Source: Aequorivita sublithincola DSM 14238
GTDB lineage: Bacteria > Bacteroidota > Bacteroidia > Flavobacteriales > Flavobacteriaceae
Assembly: GCF_000265385.1 (NCBI RefSeq)
Contig: NC_018013.1
Coordinates: 1,515,001 to 1,579,000 of the forward strand
DNA length: 64,000 nt
Direction: 5' to 3'
Below, piece by piece: positions 27,960 through 37,274 of the stretch (position 1 is its first letter; each line of letters opens with the position of its first letter). The notes beneath the pieces were generated by a model. That model was not told the origin of the DNA. It worked only from the letters and a program-made list of their open reading frames with translations, and searched no databases. The position numbers and the translations under genes are program-made.

Positions 27960-28724
27960 ATGTTAATAGATACACATACTCATCTTTATAGTGATGCTTT
28001 TGCCGAAGATCGCTCGCAAATGATGCAAAGAGCCTTTGATCATGGCATAAAACGATTTTTCATTCCTGCAATTGATTCTACTTATACGGAAGCAATGTAC
28101 TCTTTAGAAAAAGAATATCCAAAGCATGTTTTTTTGATGATGGGACTGCATCCAACTTCTGTGAAAGATAATTTTGAAGAAGAATTAACACACGTTGAAA
28201 CGCAGTTTGCAGATCGGAATTTTTATGCCGTTGGCGAAATTGGAATCGATTTATATTGGGATAAATCTACTTTAGAAATTCAGAAAATAGCCTTTAAACG
28301 ACAAATCCAATTGGCGAAAAAGCACAAACTTCCCATTGTTATCCATTGCCGCGATGCTTTTGATGAAATTTTTGAAGTCCTTGAAACTGAAAAAAGTGAT
28401 GATCTCTTCGGGATTTTTCATTGTTTCACCGGAACTTTTGAGCAGGCAGAAAAGGCGATTTCATATAATATGAAACTTGGCATTGGTGGGGTGGTTACTT
28501 TTAAAAATGGAAAGATTGATACTTTTATGAATCAAATTCCACTAAAGCATATCGTTTTAGAAACCGATTCGCCTTATCTTGCTCCAGCTCCTTTCCGCGG
28601 CAAGCGAAATGAAAGCAGTTATCTTTCGTTAGTTTGTAAAAAACTTTCAGAGATTTATGAAGTTTCGGAGGAAGAGATTGCCAGAATAACTACTGAAAAC
28701 TCTAAAGAGGTTTTCAAAATTTAA
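27960..28724 (+). CDS. tatD: TatD-family metal-dependent hydrolase/DNase
   Basis: Metal-dependent hydrolase of the amidohydrolase fold; family members act as 3'-5' exonucleases or D-aminoacyl hydrolases. The 254-residue length is typical. Metal ligands are visible: IDTHTHL at the N-terminus, Glu in GEIGID near residue 93, His in VIHCRD near residue 130, and Asp in LETDSPYLAP near residue 203. The start follows a promoter box so closely that the message may lack a leader. The asparaginase gene follows after 84 nt. Confidence 0.92.
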   Translation: MLIDTHTHLYSDAFAEDRSQMMQRAFDHGIKRFFIPAIDSTYTEAMYSLEKEYPKHVFLMMGLHPTSVKDNFEEELTHVETQFADRNFYAVGEIGIDLYWDKSTLEIQKIAFKRQIQLAKKHKLPIVIHCRDAFDEIFEVLETEKSDDLFGIFHCFTGTFEQAEKAISYNMKLGIGGVVTFKNGKIDTFMNQIPLKHIVLETDSPYLAPAPFRGKRNESSYLSLVCKKLSEIYEVSEEEIARITTENSKEVFKI

Positions 28725-28762
28725 ATATCAAGCGTCAAATTCTGTTGCGTGCTAGATTATGG

Positions 28763-28782
28763 AATTTCAATTATTTGAAATT
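28763..28782. repeat. Small inverted repeat between tatD and ansA
   Basis: AATTTCAA and TTGAAATT form a perfect 8-bp stem with a 4-nt loop. Nearly the same sequence (AATTTCAA, 2 nt, TTGAAATT) occurs at 23063-23080 upstream of sucB. Confidence 0.6.
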
Positions 28783-28808
28783 TCATTCAATAAAAAGTGA
28801 ATATCAAT

Positions 28809-29837
28809 ATGAAAACCAAACCAAACATACTCCTTATATACACCGGTGGAACCATCGGAATGATTAAGGATTTTGAAACTGGCGCCTTGCGCAATTTCAA
28901 TTTTGATGAATTGTTAAACCACATTCCAGAGCTCAAACTTTTGGATTGCATCATAACCACCAAAACCTTCCCAAAGCCAATAGATAGTTCCAATATGAAC
29001 ACAAAATATTGGGTGGAAATAGCGACTATTATTGAAGAAAATTATGAAGAAATGGACGGTTTTGTAGTTCTACATGGCAGTGATACTATGAGCTATACCG
29101 CTTCAGCCTTAAGTTTTATGTTAGAAAATTTGAGCAAACCCGTAATATTTACAGGTTCTCAACTTCCCATTGGCGATTTACGTACTGATGCAAAAGAAAA
29201 CTTGATTACTTCAATCCAAATTGCATCACTTCAAGAAAAAGGAGTTTCAAAAATTGCTGAAGTTTGCCTTTATTTTGAATACAAATTGTATCGCGCCAAC
29301 CGAACAACTAAAATTAACGCTGAGCATTTTGAAGCTTTTGCATCGCTCAATTACCCTGACCTAGTGCAAAGTGGTGTGCATTTAGTAGTAAACAACGAGG
29401 CACTTTACAGACCAAACCGAAGAAAAAAACTAAAAGTCCACAAGGCTTTAGAAAGTAATATCCTTTTAGTAAAAATGTTTCCTGGTATTGATGAAGCAAC
29501 CGTTAACTATCTTTTCGAATACCCAGAAATGGAAGGTTTAGTGATTGAAACATACGGAAGCGGGAATGTAACCAATGCGGACTGGTTTATAAATTCACTT
29601 AAAAAAGTAATAAAAAAAGGTATTCCCGTAATAAATGTGACCCAATGTTCTGGTGGAAGTGTAAATATGGGACTATATGAAACCAGCACGACATTGAAAA
29701 AAATTGGTGTTATAAGCGGAAAAGACGTTACAACAGAAGCCGCTTTAGCAAAATTGATGTATTTATTGGGACAAAAAATTTCGGCTAACAGCTTCAAAAC
29801 CATATTTGAAACCTCTTTGAGAGGAGAAATGCAATAA
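28809..29837 (+). CDS. ansA: L-asparaginase, type I
   Basis: Hydrolyses asparagine to aspartate and ammonia. The protein has no signal peptide, which fits the cytoplasmic type I enzyme. Catalytic threonines lie in IYTGGTIGM (near residue 12) and in the GSDTMSYTASAL motif (near residue 95); the family Lys/Asp residues lie between and after. I use the ATG at 28809; a GTG 12 nt upstream is an alternative. It is in the same direction as tatD with an inverted repeat between them. Released ammonia/aspartate links it loosely to nitrogen metabolism. Confidence 0.92.
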   Translation: MKTKPNILLIYTGGTIGMIKDFETGALRNFNFDELLNHIPELKLLDCIITTKTFPKPIDSSNMNTKYWVEIATIIEENYEEMDGFVVLHGSDTMSYTASALSFMLENLSKPVIFTGSQLPIGDLRTDAKENLITSIQIASLQEKGVSKIAEVCLYFEYKLYRANRTTKINAEHFEAFASLNYPDLVQSGVHLVVNNEALYRPNRRKKLKVHKALESNILLVKMFPGIDEATVNYLFEYPEMEGLVIETYGSGNVTNADWFINSLKKVIKKGIPVINVTQCSGGSVNMGLYETSTTLKKIGVISGKDVTTEAALAKLMYLLGQKISANSFKTIFETSLRGEMQ

Positions 29838-30031
29838 ATAAACCTTCGAAATTATTTTATAGCGTTGATTTTTTTTTGATATTTGGCACTCGTTTCACAG
29901 AAATATCATTTCCGACCATAATACGGATTGCATTTTCTCAGAATATTTGAAATAATTTTTTGGCTTTATATACTGCGAAAGCTTCTTCTCCCTTTAGAGT
30001 CGGGGTTAAAACTTTAAAAGGCAAAGAAAAT

Positions 30032-30119
30032 AGAGAGGTGGCCGAGCGGTCGAAGGCGCACGCCTGGAAAGCGTGTATACGCCAAAAGCGTATCGAGGGT
30101 TCGAATCCCTTCCTCTCTG
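30032..30119 (+). tRNA. tRNA-Ser (anticodon GGA)
   Basis: Cloverleaf fits by eye: acceptor AGAGAGG pairs with CCTCTCT, with G as discriminator. The D-arm is GCCGAG..., and the anticodon loop CTGGAAA carries GGA, reading UCC/UCU. The long variable arm TATACGCC/GGCGTAT-like is typical of class II Ser tRNAs. The T-arm is GAGGG-TTCGAAT-CCCTT. The 3' CCA is not encoded. Confidence 0.97.
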
Positions 30120-30425
30120 CGAATGCAATTTTTGCATAATAAATTTGTCAAAGCTTGCTTCAGCAGATTTATGAAGAGAAAAATGTAGGCAGCAAAAGTT
30201 GCTGTAATGGAATGTATTTCCAGCATAACCTTTCGAGATTAGCTTAACTAATCCAATATCGGACTATGTTCTTTAAAAAAAATAGAAAATGTAAAAGACA
30301 CGTTTTTAACGTTTTTCAAAAGAAAATAGTCTTACTTTTCTGTTCAAATTAATATTCTTGCAGATTAACTAAATTATTTTATATCTTTAAACCCTTAACT
30401 AAAATCAAACTTTAAGTCGATAGCA
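30120..30425. other. 306-bp gap between tRNA-Ser and exbB
   Basis: No coding sequence is supported. A small stem (CAGCAA/TTGCTG, 30190-30204) lies early in the gap. A near-match promoter for exbB lies at the end: TTG at 30358-30360, then 21 nt, then TATCTTTA at 30382-30389 (last base off consensus). Confidence 0.5.
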
Positions 30426-31235
30426 ATGAAAAAATTATTTTCTATTATGGCAGTTGCCGCAATCGTTTTTGTAGGCACGTTAAACGCGAACGCCGCAACA
30501 GCGCAAACTATGCCAACCAGTTCGCAAGCTCTAATTTCAGCAGCTACATTTACTATTATTCAAGATGAGCCGGCACCGGCCACAGAACCTGAAAAAGGAT
30601 TTCACCAAGAATTGAAAGAACGTTTCGTTGAAGGTGGACCTGCATTCATGGGGATTGTACTATTGTGTTTAATTCTTGGATTGGCTATTGCTATTGAAAG
30701 AATTATTTACCTTAATCTTTCTACCACAAACACTCAAAAATTGGCTCAGGATGTAGAAGACGCTTTAAACAGTGGTGGTATTGAAGCTGCCAAAGAAGTT
30801 TGTAGAAACACAAAAGGTCCAGTTGCCTCCATCTATTATCAAGGTCTTGACCGTGCCCACGAAGGTATTGACATTGCTGAAAAAGCAGTTGTTGCTTACG
30901 GAGGTGTGCAGATGGGACAATTAGAAAAGAACGTTTCTTGGATATCACTTTTCATCGCATTGGCTCCTATGCTTGGTTTCATGGGTACAGTAATCGGGAT
31001 GATTATTGCCTTTGATAAAATTCAGGCAGCGGGTGATATGAACCCTTCTCTTGTGGCAGGTGGTATTAAAGTAGCACTTTTAACAACCGTATTCGGTTTG
31101 ATCGTGGCTATTATACTTCAAATTTTCTATAATTATATTATCGCTAAGATTGATAGTATCGTTAACAGTATGGAAGATGCTTCTATCACTTTGATCGACA
31201 TGTTGTTCGACTACAAAACAAAAAACAAAATCTAA
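30426..31235 (+). CDS. exbB: ExbB/TolQ/MotA-family proton channel subunit
   Basis: Inner-membrane proton-channel subunit that, with ExbD, powers TonB-type transport across the outer membrane. The 269 residues carry an N-terminal signal-like helix and an Ala/Pro-rich segment. The three core helices are around 75-95, 172-197 and 212-240, with the conserved LAPMLGFMGTVIGMI region and GLIVAIILQIFYNYI. The extended N-terminus is longer than in E. coli ExbB. It leads a tight cluster: small membrane protein, exbD, exbD. TonB itself is not in the window. Confidence 0.9.
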   Translation: MKKLFSIMAVAAIVFVGTLNANAATAQTMPTSSQALISAATFTIIQDEPAPATEPEKGFHQELKERFVEGGPAFMGIVLLCLILGLAIAIERIIYLNLSTTNTQKLAQDVEDALNSGGIEAAKEVCRNTKGPVASIYYQGLDRAHEGIDIAEKAVVAYGGVQMGQLEKNVSWISLFIALAPMLGFMGTVIGMIIAFDKIQAAGDMNPSLVAGGIKVALLTTVFGLIVAIILQIFYNYIIAKIDSIVNSMEDASITLIDMLFDYKTKNKI

Positions 31236-31247
31236 ACAAACCTTAAG

Positions 31248-31670
31248 ATGGCATTACATAAAATTTTAAAAATAGTAGCATTGCTTCTAAGCGTTGCAGG
31301 AGTTATTTTTCTTGCAATGATCATCTCAAAAGGTGATGTTGAAGTTACTGCAACAGGCGCCGGAGTAGATGGGTTCTTGTATGTTGCTTATATCATATTA
31401 GGGCTAACCGTACTTTTCGTTCTGTTTTTTGTACTGAAAGGATTAGCTGCGGGAAACATAAAGAATACCTTGATTTCCATAGGAGCTTTTTTACTAATAG
31501 TAGTTATATCTTACGTTTTGGCAGACGGAAACCCAATGCAAATTGGTGAAGAAGTACTATCTGCTAGCGGCTCAAAATGGGTAGGAACAGGATTGTACAC
31601 ATTCTATATATTAGCGGTCATAGCCATTGGATCAATGGTTTTCAGCGGAATTAAAAAAGTAACAAAATAA
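31248..31670 (+). CDS. Four-helix membrane protein in the exbB-exbD cluster, unknown
   Basis: A 140-residue protein with four predicted membrane helices (about 7-26, 45-68, 75-95, 113-133) and short loops; there are no conserved catalytic residues that I recognise. It lies 12 nt after exbB, and its stop codon shares one base with the exbD start (TAATG), so it is translated with them. The position suggests an accessory membrane subunit of the ExbB-ExbD complex, which is inference. Confidence 0.75.
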   Translation: MALHKILKIVALLLSVAGVIFLAMIISKGDVEVTATGAGVDGFLYVAYIILGLTVLFVLFFVLKGLAAGNIKNTLISIGAFLLIVVISYVLADGNPMQIGEEVLSASGSKWVGTGLYTFYILAVIAIGSMVFSGIKKVTK

Positions 31671-32296
31671 TGGCAAGACGAGCAACACCCGAAGTAAACG
31701 CAGGGTCGATGGCTGACATCGCTTTCCTATTGCTTATCTTTTTCTTGGTAACAACTACCATAGAAAAGGATAAAGGAATCGCGAGACAGTTACCACCTAA
31801 GGAAGATGTTGTAGACCCGCCAAAGATTAAAGAAAAAAACTTGTTTATAGTTAATGTAAACAGGAGCGATCAATTATTGGTTGAAGAAAAATTGATGGAG
31901 CTTAAAGACCTTCGTCAAGCCGCAATCGCTTTTCTTGATAACGGTGGCGCACCTTCTGGAAGCCCAGAATATTGCAACTATTGCAAAGGTAAGCGAAATG
32001 CAGATTCGTCTGATAATCCCGATAAGGCTGTTATCTCTGTACAGAATGACAGGCTTACTTCTTATAAAATGTACATTGCTGTCCAAAATGAATTGGTGGG
32101 AGCGTATAATGATTTAAGAGATAGGGAGGCTCAAAGACTGTATGGTTGGAAGTTTACTGATAAAAGCAAAGATCTGGATGAAGGAAAGATAAAAGGAGAA
32201 GCAGCTAAAGAAGCACTTCAGGCAAAACTGGAGTCAATACAAAAACTTTTTCCTCTGAAACTTTCTGAAGCAGAACCTAAAAAATCTGGATCATAA
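31670..32296 (+). CDS. exbD: ExbD/TolR-family protein, first copy, with CxxC insertion
   Basis: Energy-transducing subunit with a single N-terminal membrane helix. The proton-relay Asp is in MADIAFLLLIFFLVTT near residue 17. The periplasmic part is longer than E. coli ExbD (208 against 141 residues). It contains an insertion with CNYCKGK near residues 102-108, a CxxC pair in the periplasm, and a charged C-terminal extension. The start overlaps the preceding stop. The second exbD follows after 10 nt. A disulfide or metal-binding role for the cysteines is only a suggestion. Confidence 0.88.
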   Translation: MARRATPEVNAGSMADIAFLLLIFFLVTTTIEKDKGIARQLPPKEDVVDPPKIKEKNLFIVNVNRSDQLLVEEKLMELKDLRQAAIAFLDNGGAPSGSPEYCNYCKGKRNADSSDNPDKAVISVQNDRLTSYKMYIAVQNELVGAYNDLRDREAQRLYGWKFTDKSKDLDEGKIKGEAAKEALQAKLESIQKLFPLKLSEAEPKKSGS

Positions 32297-32306
32297 CAAT
32301 TAGAAT

Positions 32307-32780
32307 ATGTCAAAATTCACAAACAAAAAAAGTAATGAATTGCCTGCGGTAAACACAGCGTCCCTTCCCGATATTGTATTTATGCTACTATTCTTTTTTA
32401 TGGTAGTAACTGTATTGCGAGATGACAATTTGCTTGTTCAGAACAAATTGCCAAAAGCAGATCAGGTAGAGAAACTTAAGAAGGACAGATCAGTATATAT
32501 TTATGCTGGTAAACCGAGCTCTAGATATGTTGATAAATATGGTGCAGAACCTAAGATACAAATTGGGGATAAGTACACAGATATTACAAACATAAAGTTT
32601 GCGTTAACTGAAGCACGCCAAAAACTACTTCCTGAACTTCAGGATAAGGTAATGGTTGCTCTTAAAGTTGACGAAAAAACAAATACTGGAATGGTTACAG
32701 ACATTAAGCAGGAATTAAGAGATCTTAACATGTTAAAGATCATTTACATTACCACTCCTGGAAATGAAATAACAAATTAG
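32307..32780 (+). CDS. exbD: ExbD/TolR-family protein, second copy
   Basis: A 157-residue ExbD paralogue. The N-terminal helix has the key Asp (SLPDIVFMLLFFFMVVTVL, near residue 22), and a compact periplasmic domain follows. It lacks the cysteine pair of the first copy. It ends the cluster exbB, four-helix protein, exbD, exbD and is followed by a strong terminator. Paired exbD genes are common in Bacteroidota and probably give hetero-oligomeric complexes. Confidence 0.88.
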   Translation: MSKFTNKKSNELPAVNTASLPDIVFMLLFFFMVVTVLRDDNLLVQNKLPKADQVEKLKKDRSVYIYAGKPSSRYVDKYGAEPKIQIGDKYTDITNIKFALTEARQKLLPELQDKVMVALKVDEKTNTGMVTDIKQELRDLNMLKIIYITTPGNEITN

Positions 32781-32800
32781 ATTTATTAATCTATAATTTT

Positions 32801-32842
32801 AAAACGCCTTGTCCTGAAGTTTTGGAGCAAGGCGTTTTTTTT
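32801..32842 (+). terminator. Terminator after the exbB-exbD cluster
   Basis: An 11-bp stem AAAACGCCTTG/CAAGGCGTTTT with a 16-nt loop, followed by a run of eight T residues. Confidence 0.92.
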
Positions 32843-32880
32843 GTTTCCCTTATTCTGAAAATACATTTATCTTTATCGGT

Positions 32881-33585
32881 ATGCAAAAGGTAATTAGAAT
32901 CAACTTTATATTATTTCTAGGATTTACTTCCTTCACCGCTTTGGCGCAAGATACTATTCGTCATGCTTCGGTGGATTCGCTTTATAGAGAGGATCAATTT
33001 TATATTGGAGTAACTTATAATGTTCCTTTAAACTTGCCTTCGGGCGCAAACACGCGAGGACTTTCTGGAGGAATTCAATTCGGATTTCTTAGAGATATGC
33101 CCATAAACAAACAACGAAACATTGCCATTGCTATTGGCGCCGGAGTTGCGCTGGATCAATTTGGTCAGAATCTTTTCATAGGTGAAACTGCGAATGACAA
33201 AACTATTTTTAGAGTTTTGGATAAGGATGTAGATTTTACACGAAACCGTTTTAATATGGCTATAATTGAAGCTCCTATTGAGTTTAGGTGGCGAACTTCA
33301 ACAGCCTCTACTTACAAATTTTGGAGAGTGTATGCTGGTTTTAGAGTTGGATATGCCTATTGGTATAAATCTACTTTTAAACAGCCTGACAATGATGTAA
33401 ACCAAACCAAAATTCCAGAATTTGATCCACTACGATTATCTGCAAACTTAAGCTTTGGATATAGTACCTTCAACTTTTTTGCTTCATATAGCATAAACCC
33501 ATTCTTCAAAGATGCTGTGACTATTGATGGTGAGGCAGTAGATTTTAGAACGCTCAAGCTAGGCCTGATGTTTTATATGCTATAG
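32881..33585 (+). CDS. Outer-membrane beta-barrel protein (PorT-like fold)
   Basis: A 234-residue protein with a signal peptide (ending TALAQ). Alternating strand pattern follows: FYIGVTYNVPL, LSGGIQFGFL, IAIAIGAGVALD, VYAGFRVGYAYWY, LSANLSFGYSTFNFFASYSI, LKLGLMFYML. This fits the Bacteroidota outer-membrane barrel family that includes the T9SS protein PorT. I cannot tell whether it is PorT itself. It lies just after the exbD terminator. Its 3' end overlaps that of the convergent membrane protein by 6 nt. Confidence 0.7.
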   Translation: MQKVIRINFILFLGFTSFTALAQDTIRHASVDSLYREDQFYIGVTYNVPLNLPSGANTRGLSGGIQFGFLRDMPINKQRNIAIAIGAGVALDQFGQNLFIGETANDKTIFRVLDKDVDFTRNRFNMAIIEAPIEFRWRTSTASTYKFWRVYAGFRVGYAYWYKSTFKQPDNDVNQTKIPEFDPLRLSANLSFGYSTFNFFASYSINPFFKDAVTIDGEAVDFRTLKLGLMFYML

Positions 33586-34185
33586 CCATAAGTTGAAAAG
33601 AATCAATTGCGGGAGCGCTCCCAACAAAATTCCTGCTCCCAATTCAGGATAGTTGTGCGAATCACTGCTTAATCGCGAAGAAGCTACCCAGCCGTTTACA
33701 AACAAGAAAAAACTAATAGTAACAAGCAAGTTTATTTTGAAATGGGCGCTCAATCCAATAAGAAACATTAAAATTCCGGCAACTCCCATTTGATGGAGGC
33801 TAACCTTCAATTTAAAAAATACCATCACCATAGCGCTGAAGGCAGAAAAAAGGATTCCTACAAAATAATAATATAGTTCAGGATCATCATAAGGGTCAAA
33901 AACCATTTTAATGATGAGAAGCAACAAAATACATTGTATCATCAATGGAAACTTTCGTTCCTTCACGTCTTTTAAATAGATGCTGTCTACAACGCGTAAA
34001 TTTTTCAGAAGAAAAAATATTACTATTGGAATTAAGATGGTAATGATTACGATTGCAAAAAGTTCCACACGCACCAATTGTGGATCTATATATTTTGGAG
34101 TTACAACATAATATAGAATGACGCCCAAAATTGGCATCAATAAAGGATGAAAAATGTATGCCGCAGCTTTTAGGAAGAATTTCAT
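33580..34185 (-). CDS. PAP2-like multi-helix membrane protein
   Basis: A 201-residue integral-membrane protein with about six helices. Near the C-terminus, SRLSSDSHNYPE follows the spacing of the PAP2 phosphatase motif SRx5Hx3D with Glu in place of Asp. VSLHQMGVAG resembles the PSGH motif, and KDVKERKFP resembles Kx6RP without the Arg. This suggests a divergent lipid-phosphatase relative, perhaps inactive. The ATG at 34185 shares a base with the rpoN stop codon (TGATG), so translation is coupled to rpoN. Function unknown. Confidence 0.6.
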   Translation of the reverse strand: MKFFLKAAAYIFHPLLMPILGVILYYVVTPKYIDPQLVRVELFAIVIITILIPIVIFFLLKNLRVVDSIYLKDVKERKFPLMIQCILLLLIIKMVFDPYDDPELYYYFVGILFSAFSAMVMVFFKLKVSLHQMGVAGILMFLIGLSAHFKINLLVTISFFLFVNGWVASSRLSSDSHNYPELGAGILLGALPQLILFNLWL

Positions 34186-35648
34186 CAAATTTCTTTTCTG
34201 AGTCTTGCGACTGGTAAATCCAACTGTTCGCGGTACTTGGCAATGGTTCTTCGGGCAATGGGATAGCCTTTTTCCAATAATATTTTGGCTAATTTATCAT
34301 CTGTAAGTGGCTTTCTTTTGTTTTCTTCAGAAATAGTAATTTCAAGAATTTTCTTTATTTCTTTAGTGGAAACATCTTCTCCTTGATCGTTTTTCATCGA
34401 TTCACTGAAAAATTCCTTAATCAATTTTGTTCCGTAAGGGGTATCAACATATTTACTATTGGCAACTCGTGAAACTGTGGAAACGTCCATATGAATTTTG
34501 TCTGCAATATCTTTCAAAATCATTGGTTTCAACTTCCGTTCGTCACCGCTCAAAAAATATTCTTCCTGATGATGCATAATTGTGTTCATTGTAACAAAAA
34601 GTGTTTGCTGGCGTTGTTTTATTGCATCTATAAACCACTTAGCAGCGTCTAATTTCTGCTTGATGAACATCACAGCATCTTTCTGCGCTTTCGATTTGTC
34701 TTTGGATTCTTTGTAACCCTTCAACATATTGGTGTAATCGTGGCTTACGTGAAGCTCTGGCGCATTTCTTCCGTTTAGGGTTAAATCCAATTCGCCATCA
34801 ACAATTTTTATTGCGAAATCGGGAACTACATGTTCCACCATTCGTGTATTTCCAGAATAAGTTCCGCCTGGTTTGGGGTTTAAACCTTCAATTTCATGGA
34901 TAGCTTCGCGAAGCTGATCTTCAGTAATATCAAATTTTTGAATTAGTTTTTTGTAATGCTTTTTGCTGAATTGGTCGAAGCAATCTCCCATAATCGCGAT
35001 TGCCAAGGCAACGGAAGGTGTTTGTTCTTTTCGCTCCAATTGAATCAATAAACATTCTTGCAAATCGCGAGCTGCAACTCCTGCGGGATCTAGTTCTTGA
35101 ACTACCTTCAGTACTTTCTCTACCTTATCTTCGGAAGTGTAAACATTTTGTGTAAAAGCCAAATCGTCAACAATATCCTGAATTTCACGACGTATATAGC
35201 CGCTTTCATCAACGCTTCCAACCAAAAATTCTGCTATTTCTTTTTCCTCTTCATCTAAACGATAGGTGCTTAATTGTTGCATTAAATGCTGCGTAAAGGA
35301 GGTTCCGGCGGCATAGGGCATTTGGCGCTCTTCATCGTCTGCGCTGTAGTTGTTTGCCGAAAGTTTATAACTTGGCACTTCATCATCACTCAAATACTCG
35401 TCAACGTTTATATCGGTTTCAATTACTTCGTTGCCTTCGTCATAATTGTCATCATATTCGTCATTGCTAAACTCATCGTCAAATTCGTTATTTTCCTCTT
35501 TTCCACCTTCTAAAGCAGGATTTTCCTCCAATTCTTGCGAAATGCGTTGCTCAAAAGCTTGCGTAGGCAATTGAATCATCTTCATCAACTGTATTTGCTG
35601 AGGCGATAATTTTTGTGAAAGTTTGAAATTTAATTGCTGCTTTAACAT
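34185..35648 (-). CDS. rpoN: RNA polymerase sigma-54 factor
   Basis: Alternative sigma factor that recognises -24/-12 promoters and needs an ATP-driven activator. The 487 residues contain region I (SQKLSPQQIQLMKMIQLPTQAFEQRI), a strongly acidic region II (about 45-95), the core-binding and helix-turn-helix regions, and the C-terminal RpoN box in ARRTIAKYREQLDLP. Its product would be required by the NtrC-type activator at 61.8-63.1 kb and by the promoter at 61551-61566. It is read downstream of asnS across a repeat-rich gap. Confidence 0.96.
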   Translation of the reverse strand: MLKQQLNFKLSQKLSPQQIQLMKMIQLPTQAFEQRISQELEENPALEGGKEENNEFDDEFSNDEYDDNYDEGNEVIETDINVDEYLSDDEVPSYKLSANNYSADDEERQMPYAAGTSFTQHLMQQLSTYRLDEEEKEIAEFLVGSVDESGYIRREIQDIVDDLAFTQNVYTSEDKVEKVLKVVQELDPAGVAARDLQECLLIQLERKEQTPSVALAIAIMGDCFDQFSKKHYKKLIQKFDITEDQLREAIHEIEGLNPKPGGTYSGNTRMVEHVVPDFAIKIVDGELDLTLNGRNAPELHVSHDYTNMLKGYKESKDKSKAQKDAVMFIKQKLDAAKWFIDAIKQRQQTLFVTMNTIMHHQEEYFLSGDERKLKPMILKDIADKIHMDVSTVSRVANSKYVDTPYGTKLIKEFFSESMKNDQGEDVSTKEIKKILEITISEENKRKPLTDDKLAKILLEKGYPIARRTIAKYREQLDLPVARLRKEI

Positions 35649-35734
35649 AGGTGTGTTTACTACTTCATAAAGTTAAAAAAAACCGGCTACTAAAATAGTG
35701 AAGTAGCTAGTTTTATCATAAAGTTGGGAAGAAG

Positions 35735-35809
35735 ACGGATGTTTGATGACGAATGACGGAAGTGTGCTTGAGTAAATTTCATCAATCATCCGTCATCTAG
35801 CATCAAACT
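35735..35809. repeat. Inverted pair of heptanucleotide blocks, asnS-rpoN gap
   Basis: Left arm (35735-35762) has four 7-nt units: GACGGAT, GTTTGAT, GACGAAT, GACGGAA. Right arm (35782-35809), read on the other strand, has GTTTGAT, GCTAGAT, GACGGAT, GATTGAT. The arms can pair over roughly 20 bp with a few mismatches, in 7-nt register. The right arm ends 3 nt from the asnS stop. Confidence 0.8.
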
Positions 35810-35812
35810 TCC

Positions 35813-37255
35813 CTAAAATTCTGCGTTTCCTGGAGTTCTTGGATAAGGAATTACATCGCGAATGTTCCCCATTCCTGTTGTAAACTGTACCAAACGCTCA
35901 AAACCAAGACCGAAACCACTGTGAGTAGCTGTCCCGAATTTACGTAGGTCTAAATACCAATACAGTTCTTTTTCATCAATATTCATGGTCTTCATCTTTT
36001 GCAACAGCACATCATAACGTTCTTCTCGTTCTGAACCACCTACAATTTCTCCAATTCCAGGAAAAAGTACATCCATTGCGCGAACGGTTTTTCCGTCATC
36101 ATTTAAGCGCATATAAAATGATTTTATATTTGCTGGATAATCAAAAAGAATTACAGGGCATTTAAAGTGCTTTTCGACTAAAAAACGCTCGTGTTCGCTT
36201 TGTAAATCTGCACCCCATTCTTCAATAATATATTTGAATTTTTTCTTCTGATTTGGTTTAGATCGTTTCAAAATGTCAATCGCTTCAGTATAGGTCACTC
36301 TTTTGAAATTGTTTTCCAAAATAAATTGAAGCTTTTCGCGAAGTTTCATCTCGCTGCGTTCAGCTTCAGGCTTGTTTTTTTCTTCTTCTAATAAACGATT
36401 TTCAAGGAATTCAAGGTCATCAGCACAGTTTTCTAAAGCGTAGTTTACAACGTATTTTATGAAATCTTCAGCTAAATCCATGTTTGCATCCAAATCGTTG
36501 AAAGCAACTTCTGGCTCAATCATCCAAAACTCTGCTAAATGGCGACTTGTGTTTGAGTTTTCAGCTCTAAAAGTAGGGCCGAAAGTATAAACTTTTCCAA
36601 GCGCCATGGCGTAAGTTTCGGCTTCCAACTGCCCGCTAACGGTAAGATTGGTTTCTTTTTCGAAGAAATCTTCTTTATAATTTACAGTTCCGTTTTCATC
36701 GAGCGGCGGATTTTTAGCATCTAAATTTGAAACGCGGAACATTTCGCCAGCACCTTCGGCATCGCTTCCTGTGATTATTGGCGAGTGCATATAATTAAAA
36801 CCGTTTTTCTGAAAGTATTCGTGAACTGCAAAAGCCAGTTTTGAGCGCGTACGCATCACGGCACCAAACGTATTGGTTCGGATTCGCAAATGGGCTTGCT
36901 CGCGCAAGGTTTCTAAAGAATGTCTTTTTGGTGAAAGAATGGTAAGCTTTACATCTTCAGGATTTGCTTCGCCTAAAACAGTCAATTTTGAAACTTGTAT
37001 TTCCACAGTTTGCCCTTGCCCTTGACTTTCCACAAGTGTGCCGGTAACTTCAATGGCAGCGCCAATGGTTACTTTCTTAAGAATTTCTTCTTCAAAATTT
37101 TCAAAATCTACTACACATTGCAGCGTTTTTATGGTTGATCCGTCGTTTAAGGCTATGAATCTGTTGCTTCTAAAAGAGCGTACCCAACCGCGAACGGTTA
37201 CATCTACGTGCGTTTTTTCGCTTTTCAACAATTCAACTATTGTTTTGTCTTGCAT
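35813..37255 (-). CDS. asnS: Asparaginyl-tRNA synthetase
   Basis: Class II synthetase for tRNA-Asn, 480 residues. The N-terminal OB-fold ([22 protein letters not shown]) is followed by the catalytic core with motif 2 ([26 protein letters not shown]) and motif 3 ([27 protein letters not shown]) at the C-terminus. The residues after motif 2 fit AsnRS rather than AspRS; aspS is present separately. A promoter box lies 19 nt upstream. The gene is followed by the repeat cassette and rpoN. Confidence 0.97.
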   Translation of the reverse strand: MQDKTIVELLKSEKTHVDVTVRGWVRSFRSNRFIALNDGSTIKTLQCVVDFENFEEEILKKVTIGAAIEVTGTLVESQGQGQTVEIQVSKLTVLGEANPEDVKLTILSPKRHSLETLREQAHLRIRTNTFGAVMRTRSKLAFAVHEYFQKNGFNYMHSPIITGSDAEGAGEMFRVSNLDAKNPPLDENGTVNYKEDFFEKETNLTVSGQLEAETYAMALGKVYTFGPTFRAENSNTSRHLAEFWMIEPEVAFNDLDANMDLAEDFIKYVVNYALENCADDLEFLENRLLEEEKNKPEAERSEMKLREKLQFILENNFKRVTYTEAIDILKRSKPNQKKKFKYIIEEWGADLQSEHERFLVEKHFKCPVILFDYPANIKSFYMRLNDDGKTVRAMDVLFPGIGEIVGGSEREERYDVLLQKMKTMNIDEKELYWYLDLRKFGTATHSGFGLGFERLVQFTTGMGNIRDVIPYPRTPGNAEF

Positions 37256-37274
37256 GGTATTAATTTAAGAGGAG

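Noticed and set aside
30014..30226. Open frame on the minus strand containing GIRTLDTLLAY and RPLGHLS
   Set aside because: It is the antisense translation of tRNA-Ser, a well-known false protein in databases.
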